A stretch of DNA of 64,000 bases from Anodontia alba (Eukaryota > Mollusca > Bivalvia > Lucinida > Lucinidae). How positions within the stretch are numbered: position 1 is the stretch's first letter; each line of letters starts with the position of its first letter. The notes beneath the pieces were generated by a model that was not told the DNA's origin, made no database searches, and worked only from the letters and a program-made list of their open reading frames with translations. The translations under genes were made by a program, and so were the position numbers. The DNA lies in the NCBI GenBank assembly GCA_964016985.1, contig OZ024823.1:38359687-38423686 (forward strand), in the 5' to 3' direction. This document shows positions 56,009 to 64,000 of the stretch, in pieces.

Positions 56009-56705
56009 AAATAAAAAATATAAATTGTAACACCCCATTTAATTTATTTCTCTGTAACCCTTACTGTTTCTTAGATCAAAAATAAAGTAATAGATCTATG
56101 TTACATGAGGCTGAATTGCACAGTACACTATAGATCATAATGGTACTGATAACTGACCATTTCAAAGAAAAAAAAAAGTGCCCTATTTTTTTGCCCGCAC
56201 GCGCAAAAGTGCCCTACCCAGCACCCCTCTGCCCTAAAATCCTAGCTGGAGCACTGAGAGTTATCCCTCTTGTTGTAATAGCAACCAAACCTAGTACGGG
56301 CTGGTTGGATTTTTTTTTTCATAGAAATGTTTCTTCAGTAGAAGTTCTTTAAATCTTGTTAAAAGAATTCTGTCTCAAAATATGCTTCCAGTTGGCGTGG
56401 TTACTTTTCATAATATATGGAATTATGTAGAGTAAACTTGACAGTTCTTCTTCTGCACAACCTATGGTCCAATTTCAAAAATTTTGTACAAATGTTCCAT
56501 AGGTGAATGTCTATCAAATTTGTTCAAATTATTTTGGTTGGTTCCTCATATGTCTGTCGAGAACACTTCAAACATTTTATAATCAGCAACTAATTAGATT
56601 TCAATAATACTCACAAACATTACTGGATTAACCAACCATCAAAATTTTTCAAATTAATTTGTATCACCAAAAGAAAAAAAAAATCACCAACAAAGGGCAG
56701 GGTCT
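56009..56705. other. Non-coding; remnant end of the CAGTGCTCCAGCTA element
   Basis: CACCCCTCTGCCCTAAAATC then TAGCTGGAGCACTG, ending near 56256, matches the right end of the element at 9107-9454. The rest is unassigned. Confidence 0.55.
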
Positions 56706-56717
56706 GATATATATATA

Positions 56718-56774
<57 letters not shown>
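56706..56774. repeat. (TA)n on the left of the Ginger element
   Basis: Two TA blocks totalling about 65 bp, abutting the left transposon end. Confidence 0.95.
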
Positions 56775-56778
<4 letters not shown>

Positions 56779-57440
56779 ACAGGGAATATGTATAATCAGG
56801 GAATATGTATAATCCCTAAAAATTTTAGGGAATATGTATAATCCCTATTTCACTAAGGGAATATACATATTAACTGAAATTTCCAGGGATTATACATATT
56901 CCCTGAAATATTGGTAAACTTTTTAGACATATTCCCTGAAATTGTTTCTGAGAGATTATTATTGTACATTTACATAACTCATTTGCAGATTATACTTGGG
57001 ATTATTACCCAAAAGTAGGAAAGTGTTCTGTGTCCTGGGAAGTCAGTATGATGCAGGGGGGAGGGGATGCCTACTTCCAACATTTTTTTTTTTTTTTTTT
57101 TTTTTTTTTTGGGGGGGGGGGGGGTGGGGGAGGGGGGTCTTCAATATACAGGTGAGAGGTTCCAAACATTTTACCTTTCATCTTTTATTTTTGACATAAA
57201 ACACAAATGTTTTAACATTTTAATGGGGTAATGCAAAGAACAGTTACATAATTATTAAATAATTTGATCTGAATATCATATTATCAATACATTTAAACTA
57301 CAAACAAGAAAACTACAAATAAGAAACAAACAGCTCATTTCATACAATATTAAATGCTAGATAGCACTTCAGACAATTCAGTTCAGTTCACAGGTTCATG
57401 TATTTCGTCTAACCAGTTTCACATGTTACACACAAGATTT

Positions 57441-57863
57441 TTACTTATTTCTACATGGTAAGCTAGAGTGGCACCTTGAGTTACACTGTAATTTAGCCTT
57501 AAAACAGCTACATCTGTTTGTCTGACATTTCTTTGTACCTGAGCAGTTACAGCGGGTGTAACCTTGTCCTCCACATTTTGATTCAAATTGTACAGCCATA
57601 CGGAGTGAAATAGTTTTGTCAGCCACTACATCATCATGTGAATAAAGAGCGGTTGCACACAAATCAAATTGGTTTCTCGAATACTTTCCATTCAGAATTC
57701 CCCCTTTCACAGCAATAGTATACATGTCAGTGTCACTTATATCAAGCACAACACCAATCAGATTTATTGGATCAGCACGACCACGGTCTACATTAGGTAC
57801 TGGCACAGTTACATTGTCACCAACTTTAACTGTAGTCATTATACGTTTGCTTCGTTTAACCAT
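57441..57863 (-). pseudogene. Ginger-type transposase, C-terminal Cys-rich domain
   Basis: The frame is open from about 57938 through this segment (ASSQQAIQISRKRANEAQQQ then MVKRSKRIMTTVKVGDNVTV), so the ATG at 57863 is internal. The region reads VGDNVTVPVPNVDRGRADP and IGVVLDISDTDMYTIAVKGG, a beta-rich domain. It ends with a Cys-rich cluster: CGGQGYTRCNCSGTKKC, then RCSCFKAKLQCNSRCH. It probably binds zinc and may contact DNA. It belongs to the same transposase as 57935-59167. Confidence 0.75.
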
Positions 57864-57934
57864 TCGTTCAGCTTGCTGTTGCTGAGCTTCGTTTGCGCGT
57901 TTCCTGGAGATCTGAATAGCCTGCTGACTTGAAG

Positions 57935-59167
57935 CTATATCGCAGAGGTTGTATCAGTTGAACTGGTGTCGGATAATATGTGTACTTCACTAGATGATTC
58001 ACTGGTTGTTGGAAATCTTTCACCTGGTACTGAGGAGGGATGACTTGTTGTCGTTGTGATTTCGTTGGATTCTTGTAGTGAAATTTCGCTAGGAGATGAA
58101 ACAGGTGCTGAGTTGTCATTGTTTGGTGTTGTTTCTTGGCATACTCTGGCAAGAAGGTCATCTTCACTCTGCAGCTTACTTAACACTTCATGTGGCAAAC
58201 TTGATGACGTCAGGCCCATCTTAGCGTCGGCACCTAGTAATGCCGCAAATGGTGAACACTTAATTCCACTGTGATGACTCGCGTTTTTCTGGAACTGCAC
58301 AAATTTCAGTCCTATTGTCCAATCTGTAGTATCGTTATCACCTAACCATGCCACTAACATGTCCTTTATGTCACAGTTAGCTCTCTCCACCGACTCCTGA
58401 CTTTGGGGATGTCTTGGCTTTCCATGGACAAGTACAAGATCTGGCCACAATTCCTTCAGTTCAACTGTAATCTGAGCAGTAAACTCCGAACCATTGTCAC
58501 TCTGTAAGATACACGGAGCACCAAGCAACAGGAAAATATCGAGTAACTGGTACGCTACCTCAGCAGCACGTTTGGATGTAAGTGGTCGAAGCACACAGAA
58601 CTTTGTTAGATGATCTTGGTACACCATTATCCATCTGAACTCTCCCTGTTTCATAGACTGCATGTCTATTAGATCAACTTGTCCCCTTGAATTGAAGTCT
58701 TTACTTACGATAGGTCTCACAACAGTCCCTTTAGTGGTTGGTCTCTTCCGTTTTCGATGGCACTCAACACACAAGGATTTGAACAATGACAGTGACTCCT
58801 GGGTGACATTGGCATACTTCTTATTTACCTCCTTCACCATTTTGTCTCTCCCGCCATGGCCAGTTAACAAATGTACCCTCTTTATCACATCAGAAGTTTC
58901 TTCAATCGTAACGAAATAAACGGGAGTCTCATCTTGATCTTGACGTTTCCTTATAAGCTTCTCGACGTCTCCACATTTAAGAATTTCATACTTTTTTAAC
59001 AGATAATACTGATGGGATGTTTTCTTTGAACATGATGAAGCTTCCTTTAACTCACTTATAGTCTTACAGTAATCCTCTTTTGGAATCAACACTCTCTTAT
59101 TTCCCTCAAACTGTTTGTACAACTCCTGTCTGAATTCAATTTCTACTTCCATCTTAAACACAATCAC
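57935..59167 (-). pseudogene. Ginger-type transposase, integrase domain
   Basis: 410 codons. Residues 99-136 form an H2C2 zinc finger: VHLLTGHGGRDKM (His99, His104) and CVECHRKR (Cys133, Cys136). The DDE core has VDLIDMQ (Asp165 or Asp168), LQSDNGSEF (Asp224) and HPQSQESVERANCDIK (Glu261). The HPQSQ-VERAN string is shared by gypsy integrases and KRBA2-like domesticated transposases. A Ser/Thr-rich linker follows, then a TAG at 57935. The next coding part lies in another frame with no gap, so one frameshift near 57938 splits a protein of about 575 residues. The start at 59167 is the first ATG; a second is 5 codons in. Confidence 0.85.
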
Positions 59168-59431
59168 AACTGTATTTACTTAAACTAACTTATTTTATTT
59201 TCTTAAACAGACTGACAATAAATCTATTTAAAATGATAAAATTGCAAGATACAGTGGCCCTTTTAAGGAAAATATTAATCTAATTACAGAATAATTAAGT
59301 CTAATTGACTGAATATTTTAAAATAGATTAAAGGCCTCATCTATAGAGGATTAAAGGCTTAGCAATCACGATAATTGCCATTTGAAATGTAGGTACATCA
59401 AATGTTTTTAATGAAAATGCTGATTAAAAAT

Positions 59432-59727
59432 AATTCCCTAATCAAATATTAATACAACATAATTCAAAGATTAAAGGCTCAGAACAATTGAGCTAATGCA
59501 AATAATTACTTGCAGTTTACTTTGATCATAATAATTTAACAAGTTTCTTTGCGTTATTTCTTTGTAAAGTAAAATGGGCTAATTCCTAATCATATATTAA
59601 TACAACATAATTCAAAGATTAAAGGCTCAGAACAATTGAGCTAATGCAAATAATTACTTGCAGTTTACTTTGATCATAATAATTTAACAAATTTCTTTGC
59701 GTTATTTCTTTGTAAAGTAAAATGGGC
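59432..59727. repeat. 148-bp tandem duplication inside the Ginger element
   Basis: AATACAACATAATTCAAAGA starts at 59451 and again at 59599; the copies are almost identical, so the duplication is recent. Confidence 0.85.
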
Positions 59728-59912
59728 TTTGTATTCTCTCAGAAACAATTTCAGGGAATATGTCTAAAAAGTTGACCAATATTTCAGGGAATATGTATAA
59801 TCTCTGGAAATTTCATTAAAATATGTATATTCCCTAAGTGAAATAGGGATTATACATATTCCATTAAATTTTTAGGGATTATACATATTCCCTGGTTATA
59901 CATATTCCCTGT

Positions 59913-59916
<4 letters not shown>

Positions 59917-59987
<71 letters not shown>
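59917..59987. repeat. (TA)n on the right of the Ginger element
   Basis: About 71 bp of TA, abutting the right transposon end. Confidence 0.95.
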
Positions 59988-59990
<3 letters not shown>

Positions 59991-60839
59991 CAGAAAACTT
60001 TGAAAATATCCTTCCGCCAGGCTAAAAAAATCTGCTTCCCACGTGAGCAATCCAGGGCCATCATGACCCTCTTATTACAAATTAAATGCATAATGTATGT
60101 TTTTTCCAGTTTTTGCCAATCTTCATGGCCAGTGTTACACTTTGCTAACTCTTTATCAAAAAGGTGCATGGCTGGCAAGGATATTTCTAATACTAGTAAA
60201 GTATACAAATTAACACACAAAATTATATGCTTTACATTTATATGCTAAATTGCTTTTCATTATTTAGCACAGATGTTTACACATCTGAGTACACTCTCTT
60301 TCCTGCCAACTCTTATAATATATACAATGTTATACAGTATTAAAACTTTCTTGATTCTGTTTGAATTTGTAATAAAGTTTATATTTTAAAGGCCTTCTTC
60401 TTTTCATATTGAACCACAAAGTTGTTTCAGTATTCATATTCCAGTACCTCTTACGCCGTTTATCTTTTTTAAAGATATTTCTTGTTTTACCTTTAGTCTT
60501 TTCGCCCCCACCCGCAATTCCCAACACCATTCCCCGCCCCCCGCACCCCCCCCCCCCCCCCGCCGCCCCCCACATCCTGCCTCAGTCGTTTAGCTTCCAG
60601 TTCATACCCCCTAGTCGTTTCGTCCACAACCCTGTTTGACCGTGGCTTGTGCGTGTGTGTATGAATATGATATCATAAAACTGGTTATGAACATTTTGTA
60701 TGGAGAAAGAATACGGTTTAAGTAAGAAACAAACACCATTTTGAAGAAGGACAGTTATCAGCTGCTGGCGAACGACAGGGCACTTAGTACATTTTATGCA
60801 GTTTAAATGTCTACATAAAATGCATATTATGCAAAGGCG

Positions 60840-60906
<67 letters not shown>

Positions 60907-61416
60907 AAGAGAGAGATTCATTTCGCCAGTAATCAACTAATCAACAAAAGAGGAAGAAACATGAATAATAAGTGACCTTGGTAAATGATTCTTGTTGCTA
61001 GATCAAACATAGATAAGAGAGCTATTCATATACAAAGCTGAAAGAAAAAAGACCTTATCATGTACAAAAAGTAGGAAAACCTAATATCTATCAGGTCAAC
61101 AATGGGGGTTATTCCAGCGGCACATCTGTACCATACCTATTAATGGAAGAACCCTTCACCGCCCCCCTCCCCACCCCCACCCCCACGAAAAACACGTGCT
61201 CATAGCAAATGGATGTAATTATCTCGTTAGTACATTTACCTGTTTTAAATAGTGTACTAAATTGGTCGGTTGATCCGTTGATATTCTCGGTGAACAACGG
61301 CGGTAAAAGGTAAATTGGAATCCCAAATTGTCATAATTGGCATATCTTTTGTATCAAGAAAATCTGTCATATGCCAACGTCAGGGCTATATAAGACCCAC
61401 CCAAAGAACAGAGCCT
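59988..61416. other. No gene; microsatellites and C run
   Basis: C run at 60548-60562; (GT)n then (GA)n at 60843-60905. No protein recognised. Confidence 0.5.
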
Positions 61417-61697
61417 AAGTGGGCTGGGTGGCCTAGTGGTTAGCGCACTTGACTTTCAAGCGGGATATCGTGGGTTCGAATTCCGCTCAGGTCGAGACAA
61501 TTTTCAGACCATTAGTACGCCTAGCTCATACTCGACGTGCCCTGGGTTGAGTATAAAGTGGACATGGCGGCGCTTGGTGACAGACAGCGGCACTAAGTAT
61601 GCATGGATGATCCATGAAAGCAAGGCTGTACAAATACATGTACCGCTACCTCTATGTGCCTCTGTAGCGTTAAAACTCCGCACAACAACAACAACAA
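61417..61697 (+). mobile_element. tRNA-derived SINE, complete, third family
   Basis: The head has A box GGTGGCCTAGTGGTTAGCGC (about 61427) and B box GGGTTCGAATTCC (about 61471), spaced as in tRNA. The body follows: TCATACTCGACGTGCCCTGG, CGGCGCTTGGTGACAGACAG, CGCTACCTCTATGTGCCTCT, GTAGCGTTAAAACTCC. It ends in (CAA)n. The anticodon arm is degenerate and the 3' side does not close an acceptor stem, so it is a retroposon and not a tRNA gene. Confidence 0.85.
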
Positions 61698-61772
61698 AGC
61701 CTCATTTATCTTTGAAGTCGTTATACGAATATCAAAGTATTCTATTTAAAGCTGGAAAATGTCTTATTTCAG

Positions 61773-61845
61773 CATATCAGAAAGCAGTAGATGGCCGTCG
61801 CCATGCTATTTCTTGTGATGTGTGTGAGCGATGGCAGCACAGGCC
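61773..61845 (+). pseudogene. Zinc-finger fragment, MULE transposase N-terminus-like
   Basis: Starts after an acceptor-like TTATTTCAG and reads QKAVDGRRHAISCDVCERWQ, HR, then loses similarity at PGWG. It corresponds to the domain at 32139-32241 (GRKHAVSCDACERWQHRLCG). The first C-x2-C pair and the end are missing. A relict of the same transposase family. Confidence 0.5.
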
Positions 61846-61859
61846 GGGTTGGGGCTTGA

Positions 61860-62808
61860 CGATATGTCTTTGGCTTGGCCCGCCGTGGTTCAACTATTGG
61901 TTTTCATTTACTCTGGCATACAGTAGAATTAGCCAGGAGTACTCGTCTTTGTTTATTATAGTGATTAATTTGATTTTTATGTTTTCGCTTTGATGCATTG
62001 ACTGAGTTGGGAGCCTTTATGCGAACCGAATTTTTATGTAGTTCTGTATTAAGAGTAGCATCGGGACCCAGGGTGAAGTTAGCTAGCTGTAAAAGTGCTT
62101 TAAATCCCCCGGTGGTTTGCTCTACTGACCGTTCTAAGGCGGTGGTCCCGGTGTTGGTTTTACTCTTTGTTGCTTTGTGGTTTATTCTACGAGGCGATTT
62201 GTTGTATGTCTTTCCGTGTGTCATTTTGTTCTTGTGTTTTTCAGTCCTTTTAGTATTGCGATTACCTCGCTTGGGGAAGAGAGAGCTAATCTTAGTGCTT
62301 TTCGTACGTTTGTTCGGTTTGTGCTTGTTTAGATTGTCGGTTTCCTCTTCCTCTTGGGGTCTGGGAAGGGCTGCGGTTTGTGATTGTGGCACTCCCTGGA
62401 CTTTTTTCTCTTTCCTTTTTTGTGGGACAGGTATTTATTTATTTATTTTATTTTATTTTATTCATTTTGCCATTATTTTGCCATTACTCACGTTTAGTTC
62501 ACTGTACTTTCTGTTTCAGTTTTTGAATAAATAGTAAAATGTGTATGATTGCAAATGAGCCGGGGCATGGTATTTACTACAAGCGAAGACTCGGATAAGC
62601 CTGCACTTCCGCACAGTCATCAGAATATTCGCGGGGCTCTCTGTAAGTAGTCAGGGAATCTAAGCATCTTCAGGCGGACAGCGAAGACAGACCCATGATG
62701 ACACTTCTGACTACATGGACGCAGAGGTACGGAGTAGAGATGCAACTGACGTGACGATAATGAACCTTAATTAAATCTTCCCAAACACTCAGCTGCAGAT
62801 TTCATTAA
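61860..62808. other. Unassigned sequence, AATAAA at 62526
   Basis: Less AT-rich than its surroundings to about 62400. Frames of 160-185 codons exist on both strands but show no recognisable domain and overlap each other; I do not support any of them. Confidence 0.4.
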
Positions 62809-62809
62809 G

Positions 62810-63290
62810 ATGCTGGAATATCTAATCGACAATGTTTTTGTGGAGTTCGGCAGACGGATATTTCAGCAAACTAACTGTGCAGCGTTGCTTGCCGACTTGT
62901 TTTTATGATCGTATGAGGCGGTGTTTGTACAAAGTCTCCTCAAAGCAGGCAAGAAACACCTTCACAACAATTCAGTTTCGCCTACAGATATATAGATGAT
63001 GTATTGTCTCTGAAAAACATAAAAATTGCAGAGTATTTGGATTTCATCTATCCAAGTGGAACTTGAAATAAAGGAAATAACGAAGACTGCAGCCTCCTCC
63101 TCATACTTGGATTGTTATCTTTAAAATGACAATGGAAAACTTACTACTAGGTTTTACGACAAACGGGATGACTTCAATTTTCCCATTGTTAACTTTCCAT
63201 TTCTGAGCAGTTATATCCGTTCTGCACCAGCATACGGCGTTTACGTACCACAGTTAGTCCGTTATGCCAGAGCCTGATTACACTCTTTAT
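62810..63290 (+). pseudogene. YIDD reverse transcriptase fragment (Penelope-like?)
   Basis: MLEYLIDNVFVEFGRRIFQQ, TNCAALLADLFL, a stop, SYEAVFVQSLLKAGKKHL; then, in another frame, FAYRYIDDVLSLKNIKIAEY (catalytic Asp pair near 62998), LEIKEITKTAASSSYLDC and FYDKRDDFNFPIVNFPFLSS, then SAPAYGVYVPQLVRYARA. The stretch expected between FQQ and TNC, with the PxG motif, is missing. The order is that of RT_like proteins from Penelope-type or related elements. Stops, a deletion and frameshifts make it inert. The clade is uncertain. Confidence 0.6.
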
Positions 63291-63385
63291 TCTGGGGCCC
63301 ATGTCTGTTGGTCTGAACATTCTGATTCGTCATTCTTTGACGGATTTATGAGATTGATTTATGGCTAAGGTACCATGACCACAGC
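63270..63385. repeat. Repeat shared with 25105-25220
   Basis: GCCTGATTACACTCTTTATT, ATGTCTGTTGGTCTGAACAT and GGTACCATGACCACAGCTAC match the insert in the 160-bp satellite. Here it directly follows the RT fragment, so it may be part of the same element. Confidence 0.7.
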
Positions 63386-63522
63386 TACATTTAATGTGTG
63401 ATTTATGTAAAGATGCCGAAAATTTTAACATTACAAAGTAAATGTAATCAAAGCACTAACAGCACTAGTGGGTCAATTGTCTCTGAGTGTAGGATGTAAA
63501 ATGGTCACCCTTAACTTCCAGA

Positions 63523-63572
<50 letters not shown>

Positions 63573-64000
63573 TTATGCTATGGGTCGATTGTAAACAACC
63601 GACCCAATAAACTCGACAATAAATATTTCTCCGCGCATGTAAACGTTGTTGCCGAAACATTTATGGGGATATTTTTGGCATTTGTTTCTATCATTTCTGT
63701 ACTTTCAGTTTTGGATACGAGGCTTCAGCTCAGCCTTCCACCAAGGCTTCCTTCGAGATCGAAGGCATGGACCAATTAGAAAATGTTTCAGGAAATCCTG
63801 ACGGCAGGCATGTAAAACAACATATTTCAATAGTAGCAGGGGGTATCATACCCTGCATTTATTAAATGAGTAAATATGGCATCACAAAATATCTTACACA
63901 AGTATCATTATCAATCAACCTTTCTTTCTTTCTTTCTTTCTTCACTATAGCCACAATAACATAAATGAAATACGTAAATTTTGAACGTTCTGCTGACAGA
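63386..64000. other. No gene; (GT)n at 63524-63571, (TTTC)n at 63921-63942
   Basis: Nothing else recognised. Confidence 0.6.

Larger units (their letters stand above)
56775..59916 (-). mobile_element. Ginger-type DNA transposon
   Basis: 3142 bp with inverted ends TGTTACAGGGAATATGTATA and its complement, alike over about 220 bp, out to TTTCTGAGAGA / TCTCAGAAAC. It lies between two (TA)n blocks, consistent with a TATA duplication. Each end holds several copies of GGGAATATGTATAATCCC. Inside is a minus-strand transposase with a retroviral/gypsy-like integrase fold but no RT, protease or gag, as in Ginger1 transposons. A T run and G run sit at 57083-57123. A 148-bp tandem duplication lies at 59432-59727. 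Confidence 0.8.

Noticed and set aside
57935..59167. Gypsy-type LTR retrotransposon integrase
   Set aside because: No RT, protease or gag in the 3.1 kb between inverted ends; the context is that of a DNA transposon.
61427..61490. Functional tRNA gene
   Set aside because: A and B boxes are good, but the anticodon arm is degenerate, there is no closing acceptor stem, and a SINE body with a CAA tail follows.
61904..62534. Two overlapping frames of 162 and 178 codons on opposite strands
   Set aside because: Low-complexity composition, no recognisable domain and mutual overlap; neither can be supported as a gene.

Overview
This window looks like intergenic DNA from an animal, most likely a marine bivalve mollusc. 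It is AT-rich and has long microsatellites, tRNA-derived SINEs, many hairpin MITEs and several families of non-LTR retrotransposons. The organism call is an inference from repeat style (including what looks like a V-SINE/RUDI-type SINE and 160-170 bp tandem arrays) and not from a host marker gene. I recognise no host protein-coding gene, rRNA gene or functional tRNA gene. Nearly everything that can be identified is mobile DNA or its remains.

Layout. 1-3.1 kb: broken RTE-like LINE (minus strand). 3.1-9.5 kb: small elements, namely TTAA-flanked MITEs, foldback hairpins, several copies of one SINE (including a dimer with a doubled tRNA head flanked by a perfect 12-bp target duplication), and a CAGTGCTCCAGC-ended DNA element. 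10-15 kb: a 325-bp satellite and other tandem repeats. 16.2-18.2 kb: a LINE fragment carrying a four-level nest of insertions. 18.4-22 kb: a 170-bp array, a 1.4-kb element with palindromic inverted ends broken by a MITE, and a second LINE fragment split by a TTAA MITE. 22-26.6 kb: MITEs, a SINE and a 3-kb satellite of about 160-bp units. 27.0-32.6 kb: a Mutator-like (MULE-type) element with a 9-bp target duplication, containing a zinc-finger exon and a frameshifted CR1/L2-like LINE. 33.2-38.3 kb: a full-length CR1/L2-like LINE flanked by a perfect 14-bp duplication, whose 1181-codon frame is broken by one TGA. 38.5-40.3 kb: paired elements with TGGTGGCATA ends. 41.4-48.3 kb: a 6.85-kb element with about 230-bp inverted ends and a 9-bp duplication (MULE-type, no transposase seen), inserted in a foldback repeat. 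48.9-55.9 kb: an open 1270-codon LINE ORF (endonuclease, reverse transcriptase, RNase H) between 234-bp direct repeats. 56.8-59.9 kb: a Ginger-type cut-and-paste transposon with one frameshift in its transposase. 61.4-64 kb: a complete SINE, a second zinc-finger fragment and a degenerate YIDD reverse transcriptase.

How the parts relate. The autonomous-looking elements are all inactive or nearly so: one stop in the 33-38 kb LINE, one frameshift in the Ginger element, a missing endonuclease N-terminus in the 49-52.8 kb LINE. The two CR1/L2-like LINEs share a GD/GN-x-HPNPGP 2A-like motif and a 3' hairpin. The target duplications and nested breakpoints give a relative order of insertion for many elements. 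All functional statements rest on motif reading of the sequence; no database search was run.
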